Source of the DNA: Isoptericola cucumis | Lineage (GTDB): Bacteria > Actinomycetota > Actinomycetes > Actinomycetales > Cellulomonadaceae | DNA: 64,000 nucleotides | Reading direction: 5' to 3' | Assembly: GCF_014635665.1 (NCBI RefSeq) | Contig: NZ_BMDG01000001.1 | Span: forward strand, 310,001 to 374,000 | Shown: positions 29,041 through 37,161 of the stretch, piece after piece | Position numbering within the stretch: position 1 is the first letter of the stretch | Layout: each line of letters begins with the position of its first letter | Notes under the pieces: generated by a model | The model's input: the letters and a program-made list of their open reading frames with translations, nothing else | Told to the model about the DNA's origin: nothing | Database searches by the model: none | Made by a program: the position numbers and the translations under genes

Positions 29041-29085
29041 CGGGGAGAGACCTCCCCGCGCTTGCCCGACGCCGGTCGGCGCGGG
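29041..29085 (-). promoter_or_regulatory. Overlapping hairpins after the SAM-IV aptamer (expression platform)
   Basis: On the minus strand a stem CCCGCGC/GCGCGGG (29085-29079 with 29061-29055) contains an inner CCGAC/GTCGG stem. A second hairpin, 7 bp with a 4-base loop, spans 29058-29041. The two share bases 29055-29058, so they are mutually exclusive: the arrangement of a switch between the aptamer and the GAGGAGG ribosome site. Confidence 0.5.
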
Positions 29086-29172
29086 CCAGGTCGTCACCCG
29101 GGGCACCCCGCCGCGAGAGGAGGGTTGCCGGCCAGCGAGCCGGGGCTTCGCGCTGGCGCTCTTGACCTGTGC
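29086..29172 (-). promoter_or_regulatory. SAM-IV riboswitch upstream of the desulfurase-like gene
   Basis: Read on the minus strand: GGTCAAGAGCGCCAGCG, AAGCCCCGGCTCGCTGG, CCGGCAACCCTCC, GCGGCGGGGTGCCCCGGGTG and ACGACCTGG occur in the order and spacing of the actinobacterial SAM-IV aptamer. P1 pairs 29164-29169 with 29087-29092; P2 is CCAGCG/CGCTGG. A TTGACG (29204-29199) with GAGCAT 17 bases later places the transcript start at the first base of P1. SAM binding is expected to lower expression of the downstream gene. Confidence 0.85.
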
Positions 29173-29426
29173 ACCATGCTCAGGTCGGCCCGCCGCGTCG
29201 TCAAGCGCTGGGACGGTGCTTCTCACGATGCGGTCAGCCGGAGGGTGCCCGCGCGCCGGGTGGGCGCGCCGTGGCCTCCGAAGCCGCCGCCCAACCCCCC
29301 TCACCACACCACCGCGGGAGGTCGTCGGCACCCTGGACCTCCGGCCGGTCGTGGGGGCGCACGGGCGGCGGGAGCGACACACGTTCGCTTCGCGAGACGG
29401 GGTGCCCAGCAGGCGGACGGCTGTCG

Positions 29427-29556
29427 TACGATCGCCAGGACCATCCCGAGCGGCCGAGTGACGTGGCACGTCGACGCCGCAGCAACCCGCGGGCCGGGGT
29501 CGCCGCCTGTCGGCGCACCACCGTCCGGACGAGGGTGCTACCGCCACGACCGATGG
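29427..29556 (+). promoter_or_regulatory. SAM-I (S-box) riboswitch upstream of rhodanese-metZ
   Basis: From 29441: CCATC (P1), CGAGCGGCCGAGTGACGTGG, GACGCCGCAGCAACC, a variable P3 hairpin, GGGTGCTACCGCC, then GATGG (29552-29556) closing P1. These are the core blocks of the S-box aptamer in its actinobacterial form. A TACGAT -10 (29427-29432) puts the start at about 29439, so P1 begins the transcript. The closing strand of P1 overlaps the GGGAGG ribosome site (29555-29560), which implies that SAM-stabilised P1 hides the Shine-Dalgarno. Confidence 0.85.
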
Positions 29557-29566
29557 GAGGAGTGCG

Positions 29567-30082
29567 ATGACCGCGCCTGCACCGACACCTGGCTCACGCC
29601 CCGACGCCCGACCGGCCACCGGCTACGCCGGCGACCTGACCCCCCAGCAGGCGTGGGACCTGCTGGCCGGCGACCCCGACGCCGTCCTCGTCGACGTGCG
29701 CACCGACGGCGAGTGGCGCGCCGTGGGGGTGCCCGACCTCGCCGGGATCGACAAGCGCGCCGTCCTCGTCGAGTGGGTCAAGGCCGGCGGCCGCCCCAAC
29801 GCCGGGTTCCTGGCCGACCTCGGCGCCGCGGGCGTCGGGCCGGGCCGCCCGGTCGTGTTCCTGTGCCGCTCGGGGCAGCGCTCCATCGGCGCCGCCCGGC
29901 TCGCCACGTCGGCCGGCATCGGCCCGGCGTACAACGTGCTGGAGGGCTTCGAGGGCGGCGCCGGGTTCGACGGCGTGCGCGACCGCGAGGGCTGGAAGGT
30001 CCGCGGCCTGGCGTGGGCGGCGTACGACGACGAGCAGGACGACGCCGCGCCGCGCGGCCCCCAGGAGGAGCAGGCCCGGTGA
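29567..30082 (+). CDS. Rhodanese-like sulfurtransferase domain protein
   Basis: A 171-residue single rhodanese domain. DPDAVLVDVRTDGEWRAVG opens the domain and VVFLCRSGQRSIGAARLA holds the active-site Cys loop (CRSGQRS). It carries persulfide sulfur. The ATG follows GGGAGGAG, which is part of the SAM-I switch. Its stop overlaps the metZ start as GTGA, so the two are made together; a plausible job is to feed or recycle sulfur for homocysteine formation, possibly from the persulfide made by the divergent desulfurase-like enzyme (inference). Confidence 0.9.
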   Translation: MTAPAPTPGSRPDARPATGYAGDLTPQQAWDLLAGDPDAVLVDVRTDGEWRAVGVPDLAGIDKRAVLVEWVKAGGRPNAGFLADLGAAGVGPGRPVVFLCRSGQRSIGAARLATSAGIGPAYNVLEGFEGGAGFDGVRDREGWKVRGLAWAAYDDEQDDAAPRGPQEEQAR

Positions 30083-31344
30083 CCGACGCGCAGACCCCCA
30101 CCGGCCCCGGCGCCGACCCCGAGACCTCCGGCGGCTCGCGCCCGCTGCCCGCGAGCGCCCGCCCCGCGACGCTCGCCGTCCGCGGCGGGCACCGGCGCTC
30201 GGACTTCCTGGAGATGTCCGAGGGCCTGTTCCTCACCCAGGGCTACACCTACGGCTCCGCGGCCGACGCCGAGGCGGCGTTCGCGGGCGAGCGGTCGCAG
30301 TTCCTGTACTCCCGGTACGGCAACCCCACGGTGCACACGTTCGAGGAGCGGCTGCGCCTCATCGAGGGAGCCGAGGCCTGCTACGCGACGGCGTCGGGCA
30401 TGTCGGCGGTGTTCAACACCCTCGCCGCGCTGGTGCGCTCCGGCTCGCGGATCGTGTCCGCGCGGGCGCTGTTCGGCTCCACCAACGTCATCTACGACGA
30501 GATCCTCGCCAAGTGGGGAGTGCAGGTCGACCTGGTCGACGGGCACGTGACCTCGCAGTGGGAGGAGGCCCTCGCCACGCCGGCCGACGTCGTGTTCTTC
30601 GAGTCGCCGTCCAACCCCATGCAGGACCTCGTGGACGTGCGGCGCGTGGCCGGGCTCGCGCACGCCGCGGGCGCCGTCGTCGTGGTGGACAACGTGTTCG
30701 CGACGCCGGTGCTGCAGAAGCCGCTCGAGCTCGGGGCCGACGTCGTCGTGTACTCGGCCACCAAGCACATCGACGGCCAGGGGCGTGTGCTCGGCGGCGC
30801 GATCCTCGGGTCCGAGGAGTTCCTCTCGGGGCCGGTGCAGACGCTCGTCCGCAACACCGGCCCGTCGCTGAGCCCGTTCAACGCCTGGGTGCTGCTCAAG
30901 GGCCTCGAGACGCTCGACGTGCGCGTGCGCGCCCAGAACGCGGCGGCGCTGCAGGTCGCGACGGCGCTGGAGCAGCTCGACGGGATCACCGGCGTGCGCT
31001 ATCCGTTCCTGCCGTCGCACCCGCAGCACGAGCTGGCGAAGTCCCAGCAGTCCGGCGGCGGCACGGTCGTGACGTTCGACCTCGACGTGCCCGACGGCAC
31101 CGAGCCCCAGGAGGCGAAGAAGCGGACGTTCGCGTTCCTCGACGCCCTGCAGGTCGTGGACATCTCCAACAACCTCGGCGACGCGAAGTCGATCATCACC
31201 CACCCCGCCACGACCACGCACCGCAAGCTCGGCCCCGAGGGCCGCGCGAAGGTCGGCATCGCCGAGACGACGGTGCGCCTGTCGATCGGGCTGGAGGACC
31301 CGCTCGACATCCTCGAGGACGTCGAGCAGGCCCTGCGCGCCTGA
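30079..31344 (+). CDS. metZ: O-succinylhomoserine sulfhydrylase
   Basis: A 421-residue Cys/Met-metabolism PLP enzyme that makes homocysteine from O-succinylhomoserine and sulfide. Visible are GYTYGSAADAEAAFAGE, YSRYGNPTVHTFEERLRLIE, CYATASGMSAVFNTLAAL and the PLP lysine in VVYSATKHIDGQGR. The GTG at 30079 overlaps the rhodanese stop. SAM-I control upstream fits methionine biosynthesis. MetZ and O-acetylhomoserine enzymes are close, so substrate preference is by best resemblance. Confidence 0.9.
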   Translation: MTDAQTPTGPGADPETSGGSRPLPASARPATLAVRGGHRRSDFLEMSEGLFLTQGYTYGSAADAEAAFAGERSQFLYSRYGNPTVHTFEERLRLIEGAEACYATASGMSAVFNTLAALVRSGSRIVSARALFGSTNVIYDEILAKWGVQVDLVDGHVTSQWEEALATPADVVFFESPSNPMQDLVDVRRVAGLAHAAGAVVVVDNVFATPVLQKPLELGADVVVYSATKHIDGQGRVLGGAILGSEEFLSGPVQTLVRNTGPSLSPFNAWVLLKGLETLDVRVRAQNAAALQVATALEQLDGITGVRYPFLPSHPQHELAKSQQSGGGTVVTFDLDVPDGTEPQEAKKRTFAFLDALQVVDISNNLGDAKSIITHPATTTHRKLGPEGRAKVGIAETTVRLSIGLEDPLDILEDVEQALRA

Positions 31345-31372
31345 GCCCGCCTGAAGCCGTCTGAAGGCGGGC
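31345..31372 (+). terminator. Terminator after metZ
   Basis: GCCCGCCT (31345-31352) pairs with AGGCGGGC (31365-31372) right after the metZ stop, facing the convergent alditol oxidase gene. Confidence 0.6.
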
Positions 31373-31374
31373 GC

Positions 31375-32670
31375 TCAGGCCTGCGGCAGGCCGAGCACCC
31401 GCTCCAGGTACCGGTTGCGGAACGTGCGGCCCGGGTCGGACTCCTCCGCGAGCGCGCGGAAGTCCGCCGCCCGCGGGTACGACGACCGCACGGCGTCCCC
31501 GTCGAGGGTGAACCACTTCCCCCAGTGCGGGCGCGGCGCGAACGGCTCGAGCGCCGCCTCGACGACGGGGAGCACCTCGAGCACCTCCGCCGGGCTGTTG
31601 CGCCACGTCAGGTGGATGCCCAGCGACTCCCGGCCGTGCGACGGGCTCAGCCACAGGGTGTCGGCGGCGACGCTGCGCAGCTCCGAGACCAGCACCAGGG
31701 GCGCGAACCGCTCGGCGACCGCCCGCAGCGCCCGGAGCGCGTCGGCTGCGTCCGCGCGGTCCACGAAGTACTCCGTCTGGATCTCGTCGCCGCGGCTCGG
31801 GCTGGCGTCCGGCCGGAAGTGCGGCAGGCGCTGCCACCACGGGCCGGGCACGCCGCCCTGGACGGTCTGGTTGGGGTTCTGGCCCTCGGCGAGCTCGCCC
31901 GCGTCGGTCCGGGCCCAGCGCGCGCCGAACGCCGCCGGGTCGAGGGCGGGGTCCCACGCGTCGGTGCGCGACTTGAGCCAGACCTTCCCCGCGACCTGGG
32001 GGTCGCCCCAGCGCGGCATGACCGAGACGCTGAACGCCGCGCCCACGATCGCGTCGAGGTTCTCGAGCAGCGCCGGCCACGACAGGTCGAACCACACGTC
32101 CTGCCGCACGTCGAACGCGGGCACCAGGTCGAGGGTGACGGCCGTGACGACGCCGTGGGCGCCGAGCGCGAGCACGCGCCCGCCGAAGCCGGGGTCGTCG
32201 CCGCGGGTGTGGCGACGCAGCTCGCCGTCGGCGCCGACCGTCTCGACGGCCGACACGGCGGTGGAGAGGTTGCGGTTGCCGTCGCCGGAGCCGTGCGTGC
32301 CGGTGGCGCACGCCCCGGCCACGGAGATGTGCGGCAGGGAGCCCATGTTGTGCAGCGCCCGCCCGGTGTCGGCGAGGCCGGCCGCGACCTCGCCGTACGT
32401 GCTGCCCGCGGACACGGTCACCGTCCCGGCCGCGGCGTCGAGGTCGAACCGCGGCGGCAGGTCCCGCACGCTGACCAGCACGCCCTCGGTGTCGGCCACG
32501 TCGTTGAACGAGTGCCGCGACCCCAGGGCGCGCACGCGCGGCGCCGCGGCCACGAGCTCCTGGAGCTCGGCGACCGAGCGCGGGGCGGCCAGGCCCTGGG
32601 CGCCGAACCGGTAGCACCCGGACCAGGTCGCCCCGGGCCCGGAGAGCGCGGGGGCGACGGCGGCGCTCAC
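31375..32670 (-). CDS. FAD-linked alditol (xylitol/sorbitol) oxidase-like enzyme
   Basis: A 431-residue oxidase of the VAO/aldonolactone-oxidase family that oxidises a terminal hydroxyl of a polyol with oxygen. RALGSRHSFNDVADTEG contains the His to which FAD is covalently bound in Streptomyces AldO; HISVAGACATGTHGSGDGN and the C-terminal HWGKWFTLD are also AldO-like. GTG 32670 overlaps the stop of the upstream MHS transporter as GTGA. Coupling to a transporter suggests an imported polyol or sugar acid, and the divergent ROK/sulfatase operon shares the promoter element. Confidence 0.88.
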   Translation of the reverse strand: MSAAVAPALSGPGATWSGCYRFGAQGLAAPRSVAELQELVAAAPRVRALGSRHSFNDVADTEGVLVSVRDLPPRFDLDAAAGTVTVSAGSTYGEVAAGLADTGRALHNMGSLPHISVAGACATGTHGSGDGNRNLSTAVSAVETVGADGELRRHTRGDDPGFGGRVLALGAHGVVTAVTLDLVPAFDVRQDVWFDLSWPALLENLDAIVGAAFSVSVMPRWGDPQVAGKVWLKSRTDAWDPALDPAAFGARWARTDAGELAEGQNPNQTVQGGVPGPWWQRLPHFRPDASPSRGDEIQTEYFVDRADAADALRALRAVAERFAPLVLVSELRSVAADTLWLSPSHGRESLGIHLTWRNSPAEVLEVLPVVEAALEPFAPRPHWGKWFTLDGDAVRSSYPRAADFRALAEESDPGRTFRNRYLERVLGLPQA

Positions 32671-34034
32671 GCGGTCACCGTCCGCCCGGAGCCGCTCCCG
32701 TCGGCCGCCACCGGCTCGCCGCCGGTCGTGTCGGCGAGGTCGTTGCGGAACGTCTCGCCCGCACGCCAGATGCACAGGGCGCTGATCACGCAGGCGAGCA
32801 CGAGGTAGGCGCCCGCCGGCCACCACGACCCGGCGAGGGCGGTGAGCCCCACGGCGATCGCGGGCGTGGGCCCGCCGCCGATGAGGGCCGAGCCCTGGTA
32901 CACGACCCCGAGGCCGGTGTAGCGCACGCGCGTGCCGAAGAGCTCGGCGAACAGGGCGCTCTGGATGCTGAACATGAGGCCCGTCCCGATCGCGTGCACG
33001 ACGACGATGATCGCCCACGTGGAGAAAGCGTTGCCCATCGCGATGATCGGGAAGTAGAGCAGCCCGCCGCCGACCGCGCAGATCGCGATCCCGGTCAGGT
33101 AGACGGGCCGCCGCCCGATCCGGTCGGAGATCCGCCCCGCCAGCGGGAGCACGGCGAGCTGGACCGCGGAGGAGATCACGAAGCCCGCGAGGATGAGGTC
33201 GCTGCTCATGCCGAGGTAGGTCGTGACCCAGGAGACCGCGAACACGTTGATGATGTTGAAGGTGACGGCGTCGGCCATCCGGGCCCCGATGCCGAGCAGC
33301 ACGGCCTTGGGCTGCTCGCGCAGCAGGGCCAGGAAGGGCGACTTGCGCTCGGACTGGGCGTCGGCGCGGAACGCCGAGGTCTCGGGCAGGTTCTTGCGGA
33401 TGTAGAAGCCGAGGGCCAGGAACGGGCCGCTCAGGAGGAACGGGATGCGCCAGCCCCAGCTCAGGAGCTGGTCCTCGGGCAGCTGCTCCACGAGCGCGAA
33501 GATGCCCGTGGACGCGAGGAGCGCCGCCGGGGTGCCGAGCTGGTGGAAGCTCCCGGCCAGGCCGCGCTTGCCCTTCGGCGCGTTCTCCAGCGCGAGCAGC
33601 GACCCGCCGCCGTACTCCCCGCCGATGCCGATCCCTTGGACAAGCCGGAGCAGGATGAGCAGCACTGCCCCGAGCGAGCCCGCGACGGCGTAGGAGGGCA
33701 GCACCCCCATGAGGAAGGTGCCGCCCCCGATGAGGAACACGGTGACGAGCAGGACCGGCTTGCGGCCGACCTTGTCGCCGAAGTGCCCGAAGATGATGGC
33801 GCCGAGGGGGCGGGTGACGAACGCGACGGCGAACGTCCCGAAGGACTGGAGCAGCGCGACCGTCGGCGAGGCCTCGGGGAAGAAGACCCGGGGGAACACC
33901 AGCGCGGCGGCGGTGCCGAAGATCCAGAAGTCGTACCACTCGAGGAACGCGCCGGAGAACGCCGCGATCGTGGCACGCCGGGAGGTCACCGGAGCAGGGG
34001 GCGCCGACTCCGGGCGGGAGCGGGGAGACGTCAT
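32667..34034 (-). CDS. MFS transporter, metabolite:H+ symporter (MHS) family
   Basis: A 455-residue, 12-helix carrier. The MHS signature appears at the start (AAFSGAFLEWYDFWIFGTAA) and the MFS loop as GHFGDKVGRKPVLLVTVFLI, with a second one at GRISDRIGRRPVYLTG. Members carry organic acids, betaine or shikimate; here the partner alditol oxidase hints at a polyol or uronic-type substrate. A TTGACG-N17-TAGCGT promoter lies about 80 bases upstream, with the mirrored operator over its -35. Confidence 0.9.
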   Translation of the reverse strand: MTSPRSRPESAPPAPVTSRRATIAAFSGAFLEWYDFWIFGTAAALVFPRVFFPEASPTVALLQSFGTFAVAFVTRPLGAIIFGHFGDKVGRKPVLLVTVFLIGGGTFLMGVLPSYAVAGSLGAVLLILLRLVQGIGIGGEYGGGSLLALENAPKGKRGLAGSFHQLGTPAALLASTGIFALVEQLPEDQLLSWGWRIPFLLSGPFLALGFYIRKNLPETSAFRADAQSERKSPFLALLREQPKAVLLGIGARMADAVTFNIINVFAVSWVTTYLGMSSDLILAGFVISSAVQLAVLPLAGRISDRIGRRPVYLTGIAICAVGGGLLYFPIIAMGNAFSTWAIIVVVHAIGTGLMFSIQSALFAELFGTRVRYTGLGVVYQGSALIGGGPTPAIAVGLTALAGSWWPAGAYLVLACVISALCIWRAGETFRNDLADTTGGEPVAADGSGSGRTVTA

Positions 34035-34115
34035 CGTCGGCCTTCCTTCGTCTCGGGCGTCACCCCGGTCAGGGGCGACACGTCGCGGCGACGCTCGTCG
34101 CCCGCGATCCCCAGG

Positions 34116-34161
34116 ACGCTAAGGAGCACGCTTTTTTCCGTCAACAACTCGACAGAAAACT
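34116..34161 (-). promoter_or_regulatory. Promoter of the MHS transporter-alditol oxidase operon with left copy of a mirrored operator
   Basis: TTGACG (34144-34139) and TAGCGT (34121-34116) are 17 bases apart. The element 34132-34161, read on the minus strand, begins AGTTTTCTGTCG and after five bases runs TTGACGGAAAAA over the -35. It matches the copy at 34284-34313 in 24 of 30 positions, in inverted orientation. Confidence 0.75.
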
Positions 34162-34283
34162 CCTCGCCCGCACGCCCGACGGCTCGGCGACCCGGCGTCC
34201 GTCGCGCCGGGAAGCGGCCCGAAACCCCCGGTGCCGACAGGCGGTGGCGTGCAGTTCTGTCGCGGTCACGAAGGTTGCCGGGC

Positions 34284-34330
34284 AGTTTTCTGTCGGGACC
34301 TTGTCGGAAAAACGGGGCCGTTCCTACCCT
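34284..34330 (+). promoter_or_regulatory. Promoter of the ROK-sulfatase operon with right copy of the mirrored operator
   Basis: AGTTTTCTGTCG (34284-34295), five bases, then TTGTCGGAAAAA (34301-34312), which includes the -35 TTGTCG; TACCCT (34325-34330) is the -10 after 18 bases. The ROK GTG begins seven bases past the -10, so the message is leaderless. GTTTTC and GAAAAAC arms resemble ROK-type operators. A partial copy, AGTTCTGTCG, lies at 34253-34262. Confidence 0.75.
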
Positions 34331-34336
34331 GACGAC

Positions 34337-35569
34337 GTGACGACGACCACCGGGGGCCCCGCCCTCGTCCGCTGGCGGCACGAGGCGCACGTGCTCGCCG
34401 CGCTCCGTGAGCACGGCGCGCTGCGCCGTGCCGAGCTCGCGGCGGCCACGGGGCTGTCGCGCACCACGCTCTCGGAGATCGTCGGCGACCTCGTCGGGCG
34501 CGGGGCGGTCCGCGTCGTGGCGACCGACGCCGCCGGCCGGCGCGGCTCCGGGCGGCCCGCGGAGATGCTCGCGCTCGACCCGACCTCCGGCCAGTACCTC
34601 GGCATCGACCTCGCGCACGCGGCGGTGCACGTCGCGGTCGTGGACGCGAGCCACGACGTCATCGCGTCGGAGCACCGCGAGGTGAGCCCCGACGCCGCGT
34701 GGGACGCGCGCGTGGGCGCGGCGCTCGAGGTGGTCGACGAGATCGCCGCCGGCGGCACCCGCCTCGACGCCCTCCAGGGCGTCGGCGTCGGGCTGCCCGG
34801 CCCCTACTCCCCTGCCTGGTCGGCGGGCCACGCCGGGGCGACGGAGTCGTCGGCCGCCGCCCGCCGGCAGGTCGAGGACGCCGTGCACGACCGGTTCGGG
34901 CTCTCGCCCCTGCTGGACACCAACACCCGGCTCGCCGCGCTCGCCGAGGCGGTGCGGACGCCGGGCACCGACCGCGACCTCGTCTACCTGCGCGTGGCCA
35001 CCGGCATCGGCGGCGGCATCGTCGTCGGCGGGCGGCTCGTGCACGGTGGCCGGGGGCTGTCCGGCGAGCTGGGGCACGTCACGGTCCGCCAGGACGGCCG
35101 GCGCTGCCGGTGCGGCAAGCAGGGCTGCCTGGAGACCGTGGCCTCCGTCCCGGCGATCCTCGCCACCTGCGCCGAGCGCGGACTCGACCTCGGCTCGCTG
35201 CGCGAGCTCGAACGGGCGGTCGACCGCGCCGACCCGACGCTCGAGGCCGTCCTGCGCGAGGCGGGGACCGCCACCGGCCAGGTCCTCGCGTCGACCGTGC
35301 TCGCGCTGAACCCCACCGACGTGGTCGTGGGCGGCGCCCTGGCCGCGGTCGCCCCGCCGTTCGTGCAGCAGGTCGCCTCGACCGTCACGTTCCAGGTCCA
35401 CCCGATCGACGGCGCGCGCCCCCGGGTGCGGGCCTCCGACCTCGGGGACTCGGGCGGAGCCGTCGGGGCGGTCGTCGCCCTGCAGCACCGCACGTCCCTG
35501 CTCGTCGACTATCCCGGGAGCCCCGGCGCTCCCACCGTCTCGTCCCCCACCCGAAGGAGCACCTCATGA
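34337..35569 (+). CDS. ROK-family transcriptional regulator
   Basis: A 410-residue regulator: an N-terminal winged helix (EHGALRRAELAAATGLSRTT at about 21-40) followed by a ROK domain with LQGVGVGLPGPYSP, VATGIGGGIVVGGRLVHG and the zinc motif RCRCGKQGCLET. It likely senses a sugar or sugar phosphate. The GTG start is fixed by a -10 box seven bases upstream (leaderless). The stop overlaps the sulfatase ATG. The mirrored operators in front of it and of the divergent transporter make it the obvious local regulator. Confidence 0.9.
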   Translation: MTTTTGGPALVRWRHEAHVLAALREHGALRRAELAAATGLSRTTLSEIVGDLVGRGAVRVVATDAAGRRGSGRPAEMLALDPTSGQYLGIDLAHAAVHVAVVDASHDVIASEHREVSPDAAWDARVGAALEVVDEIAAGGTRLDALQGVGVGLPGPYSPAWSAGHAGATESSAAARRQVEDAVHDRFGLSPLLDTNTRLAALAEAVRTPGTDRDLVYLRVATGIGGGIVVGGRLVHGGRGLSGELGHVTVRQDGRRCRCGKQGCLETVASVPAILATCAERGLDLGSLRELERAVDRADPTLEAVLREAGTATGQVLASTVLALNPTDVVVGGALAAVAPPFVQQVASTVTFQVHPIDGARPRVRASDLGDSGGAVGAVVALQHRTSLLVDYPGSPGAPTVSSPTRRSTS

Positions 35570-37101
35570 CCGCTGCGACCGGACCGAGCGACGCGAGGCG
35601 CACGAACGTGCTGTTCCTCATGACCGACCAGCACCGGGTGGACACCCTCGGCGGCTACGGCAACCCGATGGCGCACACCCCGGTGCTCGACGCGCTCGCC
35701 GCGAGCGGCACCCGGTTCGACCGCTGGTACACGCCGACCGCCATCTGCACGCCCGCCCGGGCCAGCCTGCTGACCGGGCAGGCGCCGTTCCGGCACAAGC
35801 TGCTGGCCAACCACGAGCGCAACGTCGGGTACCTGGAGGACCTCGCCGACGGCGTCTTCACGTTCCCGCAGGCCCTGCGCGAGGCGGGCTACAACGCCGG
35901 CCTGATCGGCAAGTGGCACGCGGGCACCCACAAGGAGCCGGCGGACTTCGGCCTCGACGGGGTCCACCTGCCCGGGTGGCACAACCCCGTCGACCACCCC
36001 GACTACCTGGACTACCTCGCCGAGCACGACCTGCCACCGTACGAGATCAGCGACCGCATCCGCGGCACGCTGCCCAACGGCGGGCCGGGCAACCTGCTCG
36101 CGGCGCGCCTGCACCAGCCGCTCGAGGCGACGTTCGAGCACTACCTCGCCACCCGCACGATCGAGATGCTCGAGCGCTACGCCGACGACTTCCGCAGCGG
36201 CGCCAGGCCGTTCTTCCTCGAGCTGAACTTCTTCGGGCCGCACCTGCCGTACGTCGTGCCGGACGAGTACTTCGACCTGGTCGACCCCGAGACGGTCCCG
36301 CTGCCGCGCTCCATCGCGGAGACCTTCGCCGGCAAGCCGCCGGTGCAGGCGAACTACAGCGCGCACTGGACGTTCGACACGATGCCGCTGGAGACGACGC
36401 GCAAGCTCATCGCCGTCTACTGGGGCTACGTCGCGATGATCGACCGCGAGATCGGCAGGGTCCTCGAGGCCCTCGACCGGCTCGGCCTCACGGACGAGAC
36501 CGCGGTCTTCTTCTCCTGCGACCACGGCGAGTTCACCGGCTCCCACCGCCTGCACGACAAGGGCCCGGCGATGTACGAGGACATCTACCGCACCCCGGGA
36601 ATCCTCAAGATCCCCGGCGGGCCGGCGGGGCAGGTGCGCACCGAGTTCGTCAGCCTGCTCGACTGCACCGCGACGATCCTCGAGCTCGCGGGCATCGACC
36701 CCGCGCCCGCCGTGGACTCCCGGTCGCTCGTCCCGCTGGCGGCCGGCGAGAGCCCCGAGTGGGCCGAGGACATCGTCTGCGAGTTCCACGGGCACCACTT
36801 CCCGTACCCGCAGCGCATGCTGCGCACCGACCGGTACAAGCTCGTCGTCAACCCCGACTCGACCAACGAGCTGTACGACCTCGAGCTCGACCCCGACGAG
36901 CTCATCAACGTCTACGACCACCCCGAGCAGGCCGGGACCCGGGCCGCGATGCTGCGCCGCCTCTACCTGCTGCTGCAGGAGCGGGGCGACAAGTTCTTCC
37001 ACTGGATGACGTCCATGTACGAGGTGGGCGAGGTCTCCTACGACCCCACGATGAGCGGGCTCGACGAGTCGACCTACGAGGAGGCGGCCGCGCGGCCCTG
37101 A
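35566..37101 (+). CDS. Sulfatase (type I, formylglycine-dependent)
   Basis: A 511-residue cytosolic sulfatase without signal peptide. VLFLMTDQHRVDTLGGYGNP holds metal-binding Asp; TAICTPARASLLTGQ is the C-x-P-x-R motif whose Cys becomes formylglycine; IGKWHAG and FFSCDHGEFTGSHRLHDKGP complete the active site. The maturase is not in the window. The substrate is a sulfate ester, possibly of a sugar, polyol or choline-like compound. ATG 35566 overlaps the ROK stop, with GAAGGAG before it. Cytosolic location implies the sulfated compound is imported, perhaps by the divergent MHS carrier. Confidence 0.92.
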   Translation: MTAATGPSDARRTNVLFLMTDQHRVDTLGGYGNPMAHTPVLDALAASGTRFDRWYTPTAICTPARASLLTGQAPFRHKLLANHERNVGYLEDLADGVFTFPQALREAGYNAGLIGKWHAGTHKEPADFGLDGVHLPGWHNPVDHPDYLDYLAEHDLPPYEISDRIRGTLPNGGPGNLLAARLHQPLEATFEHYLATRTIEMLERYADDFRSGARPFFLELNFFGPHLPYVVPDEYFDLVDPETVPLPRSIAETFAGKPPVQANYSAHWTFDTMPLETTRKLIAVYWGYVAMIDREIGRVLEALDRLGLTDETAVFFSCDHGEFTGSHRLHDKGPAMYEDIYRTPGILKIPGGPAGQVRTEFVSLLDCTATILELAGIDPAPAVDSRSLVPLAAGESPEWAEDIVCEFHGHHFPYPQRMLRTDRYKLVVNPDSTNELYDLELDPDELINVYDHPEQAGTRAAMLRRLYLLLQERGDKFFHWMTSMYEVGEVSYDPTMSGLDESTYEEAAARP

Positions 37102-37108
37102 CGCCGCG

Positions 37109-37149
37109 GGCCCGGGCGAATTCCCTGGAGGGGCGCGCCCGCCCGGGCC
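37109..37149 (+). terminator. Terminator-like hairpin after the sulfatase gene
   Basis: GGCCCGGGCG (37109-37118) pairs with 37140-37149 over a 21-base loop, seven bases after the stop. Confidence 0.5.
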
Positions 37150-37161
37150 TACGGTCTCCCC

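Noticed and set aside
29162-29461. Small open frames between the two SAM aptamers
   Set aside because: They overlap the predicted promoters and aptamers, lack ribosome sites and have no recognisable product.
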